Below, one piece after another: positions 6,042 through 13,324 of a stretch of DNA of 17,962 nucleotides. The notes below the pieces were generated by a model. The model ran no database searches. It saw nothing but the letters and a program-made list of their open reading frames with translations, and was not told the origin of the DNA. The translations under genes and the position numbers were made by a program. Position 1 is the first letter of the stretch. Every line of letters starts with the position of its first letter. Origin of the DNA: Haloferacaceae archaeon (GTDB lineage: Archaea > Halobacteriota > Halobacteria > Halobacteriales > Haloferacaceae); the NCBI GenBank assembly GCA_018609965.1, contig JAHENP010000238.1, positions 1 to 17,962 on the forward strand. The letters run 5' to 3'.

Positions 6042-7943
6042 ATGTCCAACGAGACACAGCTCACGGGGCGTGTGGTGCAGCCGCCGACCGGACCGGTGGC
6101 GGACGTACCGGTCGTGGTCGTCGACGGTGACGGTGACACCGTCACGCGGACCGAGACCAGCGCAGACGGGCGGTTCTCACTGACGGTCACCGCGGACGCG
6201 ACCGACGTAGTCGAACGGCTGGTCGTCGGCGACGCCGTCGAGGAGCCGGTCAGGGAGACACTCGACGGTGACGGTGAGGTGGGGACGGTGGTGATCCCGC
6301 CGGGGCAGACGGTCGGCGGCGACGGCGCGGCCCCAGACGGCGGCGAGGGCCCCTCGCTCGGTACCGGGGAGGGTCCCTCTGCCGGCGACGGAGAGACCCC
6401 ACCCGACAGTGGAGCGCCCTCGACCGGCGGCGGCGGTCCCTCGGAGGGGGCGATGCGGATGATGATGGAGCCGTACGGCGACGACGCCACCGGGCTGCCG
6501 GAACACGGGAGCGTCTCACAGCGGGGGATGACGGAGACGCCGACCCGGCCGGCCGCGTCCGGACACGGCCGGTTCGGGCAGTTGTTCGACTTCCTGCCGG
6601 CGGCGAGCCACGAGCCGGCGTTTCTGGAGTTGTTGGGCGCCGCCGGCGGCCCGATGGACATCGGTGACGACGAGCGCCCCGAACGAGCCGACTACCCGCC
6701 GGCTGGCTACGTGTTCTACGGCCAGTTCGTCGACCACGATATCACGCTCGACACTACCTCCAGTCTCGACCGACAGGTGGACCCGGCGGCACTGCGGAAC
6801 TTCCGAACCCCGGGACTGGACCTCGACAACGTCTACGGCGCCGGCCACGAGGCCGACCGGCATCTCTACGCGCGCCGGGTCGGCGGCGCACAGGACAACC
6901 CGTACAAGCTCCTGCTCCGGGAGAACGACGCCGGCGAACTCGCCGACCTCGCGCGCAACAGCCAGAACACGGCCCTGATCGGCGACCCGCGCAACGACGA
7001 GAACCAGCTCGTCTCACAGCTCCACTGTGCGATGGTCGGCGCACACAACCGGATCATCGAGCGGTTGGAAGCCACGGGTGAGACCGAAGGTGAGGCGGCG
7101 TTCGAGGAGGCCCAACAACTGCTTCGGTGGCACCACCAGTATCTCGTCGTCAACGACTTCCTCCCGCGGGTGTGTGAGGAGCGTGTGTTGGCGGACGTGT
7201 TGGAGAACGGGCGGCAGTTCTACACCCCGCCGGCCGGGGAGACGCCGTTCATTCCCGTGGAGTTCGCCGGGGCCGCCTACCGCTACGGCCACAGCCGGAT
7301 CGAGGAACGCTACCGGCTCAACGACTCCTTCGCGGCGGACCTGTTCCAGGCGAACGGCGGCGACACCCTCCGCGGGTTCCGCCCGGTGTCGAGCGAGCGC
7401 ACCGTCGACTGGTCGTACTTCTTCGATCTGACCGACACGGGGTTCGACGGCGCCGCGAGCGAGGCGGACGTGCAACGGGTCGCGCCCATCGACACGAAGC
7501 TCCCGGAGAGTCTCCACCGGCTCCCGTTCACAGAGCCCTCGTCGCTGGCCGCCCGGAACCTCCTGCGTAGCCGCCGGCTGGGGCTCCCGTCCGGGCAAGC
7601 CGTCGCCCGCGCGATGGGCGTGGAGGTGTTCACCGCCGACGACCTCGGCTACGACGACGATGTCGAGGCCGTCCGTCGGGAACACGGCGTCGAGCCGGGC
7701 GACGAGGAGACGCCGCTGTGGTACTACGTGCTCGCGGAGGCGGCGGTGGACAACGGCGGCGCACGCCTCGGCCCGGTCGGCAGCCGGCTGGTCGCCGAGA
7801 CGCTCGTCGGACTGATCGACGAGAGCCGCGCCTCTTACCGGACGGTCCAACCAAACTGGACGCCCGAGTTCGTCGAGCCGCTCCCGTTCGACGAGGAGCT
7901 GACGGTCGGTGAACTGTTGGCGTTCGGCGCCGCCAACCACTGA
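6042..7943 (+). CDS. animal-type haem peroxidase with N-terminal beta-sandwich-like domain
   Basis: This 633-residue protein has three parts. Residues 1-90 (LTGRVVQPPTGPVADVPVVVVD, then TSADGRFSLTV over its end) resemble a transthyretin or carboxypeptidase-regulatory beta-sandwich. Residues 91-140 are a Gly/Pro/Ser linker. The rest is a peroxidase domain of the myeloperoxidase/cyclooxygenase superfamily. By comparison with myeloperoxidase I see distal Gln228 and His232 in GQFVDHD, Asp231 and Glu320 at the two haem-ester positions, catalytic Arg317 in GDPRNDE, calcium-loop residues Asp233, Thr256, Asp260 and Asp262, proximal His417 in YRYGHSR, and Asn506 in ARNLLRSRRLGLP. All key residues are thus present. 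No signal peptide is visible, so it is probably cytoplasmic. It should oxidise halides or organic substrates using peroxide. Such enzymes occur in bacteria; an archaeal copy suggests ancient transfer. Confidence 0.92.
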   Translation: MSNETQLTGRVVQPPTGPVADVPVVVVDGDGDTVTRTETSADGRFSLTVTADATDVVERLVVGDAVEEPVRETLDGDGEVGTVVIPPGQTVGGDGAAPDGGEGPSLGTGEGPSAGDGETPPDSGAPSTGGGGPSEGAMRMMMEPYGDDATGLPEHGSVSQRGMTETPTRPAASGHGRFGQLFDFLPAASHEPAFLELLGAAGGPMDIGDDERPERADYPPAGYVFYGQFVDHDITLDTTSSLDRQVDPAALRNFRTPGLDLDNVYGAGHEADRHLYARRVGGAQDNPYKLLLRENDAGELADLARNSQNTALIGDPRNDENQLVSQLHCAMVGAHNRIIERLEATGETEGEAAFEEAQQLLRWHHQYLVVNDFLPRVCEERVLADVLENGRQFYTPPAGETPFIPVEFAGAAYRYGHSRIEERYRLNDSFAADLFQANGGDTLRGFRPVSSERTVDWSYFFDLTDTGFDGAASEADVQRVAPIDTKLPESLHRLPFTEPSSLAARNLLRSRRLGLPSGQAVARAMGVEVFTADDLGYDDDVEAVRREHGVEPGDEETPLWYYVLAEAAVDNGGARLGPVGSRLVAETLVGLIDESRASYRTVQPNWTPEFVEPLPFDEELTVGELLAFGAANH

Positions 7944-7969
7944 GCGTCGCGGGGGGCGACGGACGCTCG

Positions 7970-8746
7970 TCACAGCCCCAGCCGGCTCCGCAGGCTCTTC
8001 GTCTCGATCCCACACTCCTCGCGGTACTCACACGGCTCACACCGCGGGGAGTCGCGGAGCCGCGGCGGCGGGCCGTCGATCCCGCGTGCGGTGCGGAGCG
8101 CCCGGCGGTACGCCGCGGTCCGGCGGACACCGATCCGGACGGGCCGAACCACGGCGTGGGCGGGGTACTCGACGAGCGCTCGGGGGATCTCGCGTTCCCG
8201 TTCCCACGCGAGCGCCTTCGCGGCCGCGACCGCACGGACGCTCTGTGGCTCCCACACGCCAGTCTCGTGTGGCGCGCCCGGCGAGACGATCACCGGCACC
8301 GGTGGCGCCGCGGGGCCGTCGGCCGCTGTGTTCGGCTCGTCGTGATCGTCGTCCGCGCCGTCGGTCCCAACGGCAGTTCCGGCGAGAAGCTTGTGTGTGA
8401 TCCCGTGACAGTCTTTCCCGGCGAGATACAGGTCACGCTCCGATGGGTTCGCGAGTGCCGGCCACACCGGGCGGTCGGCGAGCGCGTCCAGTCGGTCGCG
8501 GTACGTCGACGGTGGCACCGCGATCGGCTCCGCGTCGAGATCGGCGCCGTTCCGTAGTGCCGGGTAGCGGTGAGCCAACTCCATCGTTTCGACGACCTCG
8601 CTGGGCACGCCGCGGTCGTCGTCCGCTCGGGCGTAGTAACACTGTCGCGGACAGTAGGCGGCGCGAGCGAGATCCGAGAAGGCGACCAGGTCGGGGTCGG
8701 CCGGCGACTGCTCGTCTGTCGGGTGTGCGGGAACGTCGTCGGACAC
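7970..8746 (-). CDS. Cas4-like iron-sulfur protein (Dna2/Cas4 superfamily), solitary and degenerate
   Basis: The product is 258 residues. Its N-terminus has SDLARAAYCPRQCYYAR (Cys32, Cys36) and its C-terminus CEPCEYREECG (Cys236, Cys239, Cys245). This is the split cysteine arrangement that holds the 4Fe-4S cluster of Cas4 and AddB-type nucleases. The RecB-type catalytic centre seems worn: where a G-x-x-D is expected there is HGITHK, and the E-x-K strand reads VWEPQSVRAV. The stretch EPQSVRAVAAAKALAWERE is, from memory, typical of a haloarchaeal stand-alone Cas4-like family. A low-complexity acidic insert lies at about 128-148. No CRISPR repeats or other cas genes are in the window, so a housekeeping or DNA-repair role is as likely as adaptation. 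The start is GTG at 8746, chosen from the TATA at 8771-8776; a TTG at 8776 is less likely. Confidence 0.75.
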   Translation of the reverse strand: MSDDVPAHPTDEQSPADPDLVAFSDLARAAYCPRQCYYARADDDRGVPSEVVETMELAHRYPALRNGADLDAEPIAVPPSTYRDRLDALADRPVWPALANPSERDLYLAGKDCHGITHKLLAGTAVGTDGADDDHDEPNTAADGPAAPPVPVIVSPGAPHETGVWEPQSVRAVAAAKALAWEREREIPRALVEYPAHAVVRPVRIGVRRTAAYRRALRTARGIDGPPPRLRDSPRCEPCEYREECGIETKSLRSRLGL

Positions 8747-8770
8747 GACCCGTCTGGTCCCGGCACCACA

Positions 8771-8776
8771 CTTCAA
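8771..8776 (-). promoter_or_regulatory. TATA-like element of the Cas4-like gene
   Basis: TTGAAG on the minus strand is centred about 28 bases before the GTG at 8746. It overlaps the alternative TTG start at 8776, which argues against that longer form. Confidence 0.35.
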
Positions 8777-8829
8777 CCCTCGCGTCGTCGGTGTCCGGGG
8801 TCGCTCCCGGCGTGACGAGACCGCGTCGC

Positions 8830-8837
8830 TTTTTGTA
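8830..8837 (+). promoter_or_regulatory. TATA-like element of the DUF2070 gene
   Basis: TTTTTGTA is centred about 28 bases before the ATG at 8862, consistent with a leaderless or very short-leader mRNA. Confidence 0.4.
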
Positions 8838-8861
8838 CCAGGCGACGGAAACTACAGGACA

Positions 8862-10757
8862 ATGACAGCCTCACAGAGCAACCTCGCCGGGCTGTCACGG
8901 TTCGTGTTCCGTGCGCCCTCCTGGTACCGGAGCGTTCTGGTGGCGTTGGTGTTGGCCGCGTTCGCCGGGATCGCCGCGTTCGACAGTCCGGAGGTGGGTC
9001 GTGTGTGGCGAGGGATTCTCTTCGTCGGCCGAGACGCGTGGGAGGGGATGTTCTTCGTCGGTATCCCGACCGTCGTGGCGGGGTTGGGGACCGCCTGGGT
9101 CGACCAGTACGTCGGCGGGCGGCTCTCCCGGGACCGGTCGATGTTGCTCGCGTTGGTGTGTGAGGTGGTGCTCGTCGCCGTCTTGGCGGTCGCCGGCACC
9201 GCCGTCTACCTCACGCCGTTGGGACAACGGTTCGTCTTCGACACGCTCGTGATCGGGTTGGCGTCCGTGTTCGCGCTCCGCTTGCTCGTGATCGTCGCCA
9301 TCTCGCGGACCTCGTTGCTCGTGGCGACGGTGCCGGCGAGCATCCAGACCGGCGCCGCGGCGGTGTTGTTGTTCGTCTACAGCGGCACCGTCCGGCTCGT
9401 CGAGGTCGGCGGCCCGATCGAACGCGCCTTCCTGATGGCGTACGCCTCCCGGGTCGACGTCGCGCCCCCCGAGTTGACCCTCATCGCGCCCGAACACTTC
9501 CTGTTGTTGGGGGCGACCTGTACGCTGTACGCCGGCGCGGTCTGGGCGTTTCTCTACGTCGTCGACCGGCCGTGGCGGGAGTCGCTGGGGGTCTCCGTGT
9601 TGGACTTCCTCCAGGGGTTCGTCGGGCACATCGCCGAGGGGAGCCGCGAACTGGAGGACTTCTTCGAGCAGTTGGGCGAGAAGGCGGTCGTCCCGGTGAC
9701 GGTGTTGGCCGTCCGCCGACCGGACGGGACCGAGACGGCACGCTGGGTGTTGCCGATGATCCACCCGGGGCCGATGGGGGAGATCGGCGGCGGCAACCTC
9801 CCGCTTCGGGTCGCCGAGGAGACCGAGGGGTTGGGGTTCCCGCCACACGCCACCGCCGGCCACGACTTCAACCTCGTTACGGAACGCGAGGTGGGGCGGT
9901 TACTCACCGCCGCCGACCGGGCGAGTGAGAAGCTCGGCTACACCGCCGAGGCCACCCGGAGCGTGCGGACGGAGTCGGGTGAGGCGTCCGTGGTTGGACA
10001 GGCGTTCGGCGACGGCGCGCTCCTGGTGTCGACGTTCGCGCCCGGCTTCGCCGACGACGTGGAGTACGGGGTCGGGCTCTCGGCGGCCGCCGAGGCCCGC
10101 ACGAGCGGGATCAGCGACGTGATGCTCGCGGACGCACACAACTCCAACAACGGGCTCGACGGCGCGGACTTGGGCCACGTCACGCCCGGGTCCAGTCGGT
10201 CGTTCGACATGATCTCTGCCGCAGGCGAGGCGGGCGAGCAGCTCGCGGCCGCACCTCGGGACGACCTCGCGGTCGGCGTCGGCCACGTCGAGACCCAGTG
10301 GGACCCCGAGGAGGGTGTCGGGCCGTTGGGCGTCCGGGTGATGGTCACCGAAGTCGACGACCAACGGACGGCGTACGTCCTCGTCGACGGCAACAACATG
10401 GAGCCGGGGCTCCGCGGCGAGATTCTGGACACGCTCGACGTGGACGAGGCGGAGGTGTTGACCACCGACACCCACATCGTCAACACCGTCGAGGCGGAGA
10501 ACCAGGTCGGCGACGCCATCGACTGGGAACGGCTGATCGACATCGTCGAACGCGCCACCGAGGAGGCGGTCGCGGATCTCGCCCCCGCCGAAGTGGGGAT
10601 GGCGACGGAGCGCGCCGAGGTGACCGTCTTCGGCAACGACCGCACGGAGACGTTGGCGAGTCACGCCAACGCCGCCGTCCAGATGGGCGGGGCGTTGGCC
10701 GCCGCGGTCGTCCTCGCCTCGCTCGCGCTGTCTGCGTTGTTGTTCTTCGTGACGTGA
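8862..10757 (+). CDS. DUF2070 family membrane protein
   Basis: The gene encodes 631 residues. Residues about 22-235 form six or seven hydrophobic helices, a soluble region follows at about 240-605, and a final helix closes the protein at about 608-630. The soluble part carries clustered polar motifs: PMIHPGPMGEIGGGNLP (His301), HATAGHDFN (His329, His334, Asp335), DAHNSNN (Asp424, His426, Asn427), DGNNM (Asp509) and TDTHIVN (Asp536, His538). This set of His, Asp and Asn residues looks like a metal-dependent active site. That is my inference; the DUF2070 family is archaeal and, to my knowledge, has no established biochemical role. The gene diverges from the Cas4-like gene and converges with the cation transporter across 32 bases. 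The ATG at 8862 fits the TATA element at 8830-8837. Confidence 0.85.
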   Translation: MTASQSNLAGLSRFVFRAPSWYRSVLVALVLAAFAGIAAFDSPEVGRVWRGILFVGRDAWEGMFFVGIPTVVAGLGTAWVDQYVGGRLSRDRSMLLALVCEVVLVAVLAVAGTAVYLTPLGQRFVFDTLVIGLASVFALRLLVIVAISRTSLLVATVPASIQTGAAAVLLFVYSGTVRLVEVGGPIERAFLMAYASRVDVAPPELTLIAPEHFLLLGATCTLYAGAVWAFLYVVDRPWRESLGVSVLDFLQGFVGHIAEGSRELEDFFEQLGEKAVVPVTVLAVRRPDGTETARWVLPMIHPGPMGEIGGGNLPLRVAEETEGLGFPPHATAGHDFNLVTEREVGRLLTAADRASEKLGYTAEATRSVRTESGEASVVGQAFGDGALLVSTFAPGFADDVEYGVGLSAAAEARTSGISDVMLADAHNSNNGLDGADLGHVTPGSSRSFDMISAAGEAGEQLAAAPRDDLAVGVGHVETQWDPEEGVGPLGVRVMVTEVDDQRTAYVLVDGNNMEPGLRGEILDTLDVDEAEVLTTDTHIVNTVEAENQVGDAIDWERLIDIVERATEEAVADLAPAEVGMATERAEVTVFGNDRTETLASHANAAVQMGGALAAAVVLASLALSALLFFVT

Positions 10758-10768
10758 GCCGTCTCCGC

Positions 10769-10783
10769 GGCTGGCCACCAGCC
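10769..10783. terminator. hairpin between convergent DUF2070 and CDF genes
   Basis: GGCTGG and CCAGCC form a perfect 6-bp stem with a 3-base loop in the 32-base gap between the two stop codons. It could mark the ends of both transcripts, but there is no T tract, so the call is tentative. Confidence 0.3.
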
Positions 10784-10789
10784 TGTTGG

Positions 10790-11752
10790 CTACCCTGCCG
10801 GCTCCACGTACACCATCGACACACGCTCGTCGGCCGTCGTCAGTGCCGTCTCGATGTCGCCGATCCGGTCCTCGATGGCCGTCGTGTCCAGTCCGTCGTC
10901 GAAGGTCACGTCGGCCGTGACGAGCAACACCTGTGGGCCGACGAACATCGAGCGGAGGCTGTCGACGCCGGCGACGCCGTCACACTCCGTGACGGTCTCC
11001 CGGAGGCGGTCCTCGCCGGCCGCGTCCAACGACTCACCCAACAGGAGTCGTTTGTTCTCCCACGCCAGCGCGACGGCAAACCCCATCAACAGGGCGCCGA
11101 TCAACACCGCCGTCACCGCGTCGTACACCTCGTTGCCGGTGTAGTGGGAGGCGACGACGCCGACGAGCGCGATACCGGCACCGCCCAGCGCGACGGCGTC
11201 TTCGGTGAACGCGGTCAGGGTCGTCACGTCGCTGGTCTCGCGGAACGCCTCGCGAATCCCGTTCCAGTCGTACTCATCGATCTGGCGTTGGAGTTCGGTG
11301 TTCGCCTTCAGAAACGCCCACGACTCAAAGACGATCGCTGTCGACAACACCCCGACGCTCAGTTGGAACGTCGACAGTGGCACCAGCGCGGTGATGTCGA
11401 CACCGGCGAGCACGACCGCCTGGCTGCCGCCGCCGTGGCCGGCGCTCGTGAGTGCGTCGTAGCCGTGGGTCAGCGACTCCCAGCCGGCGATTCCAAACAG
11501 GAGCACGGAGACGAGAAACGAGTAGAAGAACTGTGCCTTGCCGTAGCCGAACGGGTGCGTGCGGCTCGCTTCCCGTCCGGAGTAGCCGATCCCGATCAGG
11601 AGGAACACCTGGTTCCCCGTGTCCGAGACGGAGTGGTACGCCTCCGACAGCATCGAGGGGCTTCCCGACGCCAGGAAGGCGAAGAACTTCAGGACCGCGA
11701 TGGCGCCGTTCGCCACCAGGGCCGCGATCACGACGGATCTGCTCCCAGCCAT
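10790..11752 (-). CDS. cation diffusion facilitator family transporter, ZnT9-like
   Basis: This 320-residue transporter has six predicted helices and a C-terminal cytoplasmic dimerisation domain (about 236-320, ending SMVYVEPAG). The second helix holds YHSVSDTGNQ with the HxxxD pair His40 and Asp44, and the first cytoplasmic loop has the family HPFGYGKAQ at 66-74. In the fifth helix the usual HxxxD is replaced by TEDAVALGGAGIALVG (Glu184, Asp185). This pattern recalls the SLC30A9/ZnT9 branch more than the classical zinc exporters. CDF proteins usually export divalent metals (Zn2+, Mn2+, Co2+ or Fe2+) in exchange for protons; the metal here cannot be fixed. I start at the ATG at 11752 rather than an upstream frame to 11824, because the TATA at 11779-11786 fits the former. 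It is divergent from the phosphodiesterase gene. Confidence 0.88.
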   Translation of the reverse strand: MAGSRSVVIAALVANGAIAVLKFFAFLASGSPSMLSEAYHSVSDTGNQVFLLIGIGYSGREASRTHPFGYGKAQFFYSFLVSVLLFGIAGWESLTHGYDALTSAGHGGGSQAVVLAGVDITALVPLSTFQLSVGVLSTAIVFESWAFLKANTELQRQIDEYDWNGIREAFRETSDVTTLTAFTEDAVALGGAGIALVGVVASHYTGNEVYDAVTAVLIGALLMGFAVALAWENKRLLLGESLDAAGEDRLRETVTECDGVAGVDSLRSMFVGPQVLLVTADVTFDDGLDTTAIEDRIGDIETALTTADERVSMVYVEPAG

Positions 11753-11778
11753 CGTCCCAGCCGTCGCCACCCTACCCG

Positions 11779-11786
11779 ATAAAACC
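11779..11786 (-). promoter_or_regulatory. TATA box of the CDF transporter gene
   Basis: GTTTTATC on the minus strand is centred about 30 bases before the ATG at 11752. It is 15 bases from the oppositely oriented TATA of the phosphodiesterase gene, so the two promoters may interfere or share a regulator. Confidence 0.5.
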
Positions 11787-11800
11787 GGGCGACCGCCGCG

Positions 11801-11808
11801 TTCATATC
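11801..11808 (+). promoter_or_regulatory. TATA-like element of the phosphodiesterase gene
   Basis: TTCATATC is centred about 26 bases before the GTG at 11831, predicting a leaderless mRNA and supporting that GTG as the start. Confidence 0.4.
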
Positions 11809-11830
11809 CGTCGCCGCCCGACATCCGGCC

Positions 11831-12346
11831 GTGTTAGTTGCTGTCTCGGACACCCACGGTCGCGAGGAACACAGACTGCGCGGACGCACCCGCGAGGCGG
11901 TGCGGGCGGCCGACGCGGTCGTTCACGCGGGCGACTTCTACACGGGGAGCGTGTTGGACGCCTTCGAGACCGTCGCGGAGCCGTTGTACGCCGTCGCCGG
12001 CAACAACGCCGACAGCACCGTCCGGAGCCGCCTCCCGGAGTCCCGGGTGGTCGGCTATGAGGGTGTGACCCTCGCCGTCCGTCACCGTGCCCGGTCGCCG
12101 ACGGAGTTGGCGTTGTTCGGCCGCGAACACGACGCCGACGCCGTCGTCTACGGTCACAGCCACGCCCCCGGCGTGGAGACGGCCGACGACCTCGTGCTCG
12201 TCAACCCCGGGAGCCACGCCCAACCCCGCGGGAACCGAGCGGCCCACGCCGAGTTCGACCCCCGACCGGATGGCGGGCTCGACGGCCGACTCGTCACTGT
12301 CGACGGGGAGCCGTTCGCCGAGTTCACTGTCGGTGTCGACGACTGA
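11831..12346 (+). CDS. YfcE/MJ0936-type metallophosphoesterase
   Basis: This 171-residue protein is a compact calcineurin-like phosphoesterase. The metal-binding set is complete by comparison with MJ0936: SDTHG (Asp7, His9), HAGDF (Asp35), AGNNAD (Asn58), VRHRAR (His85) and GHSHAP (His109, His111), followed by NPGSHAQPR. Relatives hydrolyse phosphodiesters such as bis-pNPP and some cyclic nucleotides with Mn2+ or Ni2+; the natural substrate is unknown. The start is GTG at 11831 (LVAVSDTHG follows). The segment between Asn58 and His85 is normal in length. Its promoter lies back-to-back with that of the metal transporter, which may hint at a shared response to divalent metal, though this is only positional evidence. 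Confidence 0.88.
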   Translation: MLVAVSDTHGREEHRLRGRTREAVRAADAVVHAGDFYTGSVLDAFETVAEPLYAVAGNNADSTVRSRLPESRVVGYEGVTLAVRHRARSPTELALFGREHDADAVVYGHSHAPGVETADDLVLVNPGSHAQPRGNRAAHAEFDPRPDGGLDGRLVTVDGEPFAEFTVGVDD

Positions 12347-12373
12347 CGGCGGTGTCGGGTGTGTACCCGTGAC

Positions 12374-12441
12374 GACACGAGTAGAAACTGGACACGAGTG
12401 GAAACTGGACACGAGTAGAAACTGGACACGAGTAGAAACTG
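12374..12441. repeat. four tandem 17-bp repeats
   Basis: The unit GACACGAGTAGAAACTG occurs four times head-to-tail without gaps: 12374-12390, 12391-12407, 12408-12424 and 12425-12441. Three copies are identical and the second has a single A-to-G change. The unit length is not a multiple of three and open frames through it are not convincing, so it is non-coding. It lies between the stops of two convergent genes. Near-identity suggests recent expansion or an active role such as protein binding. The number of copies is too small and the spacing too short for a CRISPR array. Confidence 0.95.
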
Positions 12442-12447
12442 GAGGGC

Positions 12448-12466
12448 GCCGCCCGCGTCGGGCGGC
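12448..12466. terminator. GC hairpin after the 17-bp repeats
   Basis: GCCGCCCG and CGGGCGGC form a perfect 8-bp stem around a CGT loop, 6 bases after the last 17-bp repeat. A second weaker stem (TGCGG/CCGCA) lies at 12483-12497. It may end either convergent transcript or be part of a structured RNA. There is no T tract, so the terminator label is tentative. Confidence 0.35.
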
Positions 12467-12551
12467 AGCTCGGAGGGCCAACTGCGGGGGAACCGCACTC
12501 GTCTGTACGGCAGGTCACCACAAGTAGCCTCCGTAGACTCAAACGACCGTT

Positions 12552-13268
12552 TCAGTGTCGGCGTCGGAGCAACAGGACCGTCGCCAACGCGACACAGCCG
12601 CCGACGAACAGGAGGACGCCCGGGGAGGCGGCGAGACTGTCGAGCAACGCCGGCGCGGTCTCACTCGCCTCCGACACCGCCGGCGTCGCGGTGGCGTCCG
12701 CCGCCCGCACGGCGTCGTCTGCCGACGGGGTGCTGGTGGGCGCTGCCGCCGTCTCGCCGGTCAACTCCACGTCTGCGGATTCGCCACTGGCCGACTCGGC
12801 GCCGTCGCCGCCACCCGCGGCCGGCGCGAACGGACCCCCCAACGCCAGCTCGGCGGCGACCGCGGCGCCGCCCACCGGGAGGAGTGTTCCGAGCAGCCGC
12901 CGGAGCGCGCCACGGAGCCCGCCAGTGTCGTCCTCCTCGCCCGCGACCACCACGAGCGCGCGGTCGGCCGGCCCGTAGACGCTCATCTCGCGACCCTTCT
13001 CGGAGTAGACGGTGTCCGTCTCGACGACCAGCCCAGCCTCTGTGAGACTGTCGAGGTGGTACTGGGTGTTCTGGAGCGTGGTGTCGACGCGGTCGGCGAT
13101 CTCGCTGGCGGTCGCGGGCTCCTCGTGGAGGCCGCTCAGAATCTCACGTGCGGTGCCGGCGGACAGCGCGGACAACACCTCGTCGGCGTCGTCGCCGTCG
13201 ATCCCGACGACGCGAGGCGGGTCCGGCTGGTCGTCGCTGTCGCGTTGTCCGGGGAGGAGATCGGCCAT
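12552..13268 (-). CDS. membrane-anchored winged-helix DNA-binding protein
   Basis: The product is 238 residues. About residues 28-105 form an ArsR-like winged helix: VLSALSAGTAREILSGLHE, ATASEIADRVDTT for the helix-turn-helix, QNTQYHLDSLTEAGLV for the recognition helix, and a wing ending REMSVYGPADRALVVVAG. A moderately hydrophobic segment follows at about 122-145. Then comes an Ala/Ser/Thr/Glu-rich flexible stretch (150-210), and a clear terminal transmembrane helix (SPGVLLFVGGCVALATVLLL) ends in RRRH. The design suggests a regulator tethered to the membrane, with the linker probably outside. Similar proteins occur in haloarchaea, but their targets are mostly unknown. I start at ATG 13268 to match the TATA at 13294-13301; a longer frame to 13319 is less likely. 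Tandem repeats flank the gene on both sides. Confidence 0.8.
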   Translation of the reverse strand: MADLLPGQRDSDDQPDPPRVVGIDGDDADEVLSALSAGTAREILSGLHEEPATASEIADRVDTTLQNTQYHLDSLTEAGLVVETDTVYSEKGREMSVYGPADRALVVVAGEEDDTGGLRGALRRLLGTLLPVGGAAVAAELALGGPFAPAAGGGDGAESASGESADVELTGETAAAPTSTPSADDAVRAADATATPAVSEASETAPALLDSLAASPGVLLFVGGCVALATVLLLRRRH

Positions 13269-13293
13269 CGGCGACACATCCACCCGCCCGCGA

Positions 13294-13301
13294 GGTAAGT
13301 C
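13294..13301 (-). promoter_or_regulatory. TATA-like element of the membrane winged-helix gene
   Basis: GACTTACC on the minus strand is centred about 30 bases before the ATG at 13268. The 19-bp repeats begin 24 bases further upstream. Confidence 0.4.
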
Positions 13302-13324
13302 TTCAGGGAGTCGTCGCACCCCGA

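Noticed and set aside
12374..12441. Possible CRISPR array
   Set aside because: The 17-bp units are directly adjacent with no unique spacers, and no cas1, cas2 or interference genes are present. The Cas4-like gene is over 3.5 kb away and looks degenerate.
12324..12542. Minus-strand open frame with repeated FYSC and STRVQF segments through the 17-bp repeats
   Set aside because: The repeated peptides follow simply from translating the 17-bp DNA repeat in shifting frames. There is no start signal, and composition is basic and Cys-rich, unlike proteins of this organism.
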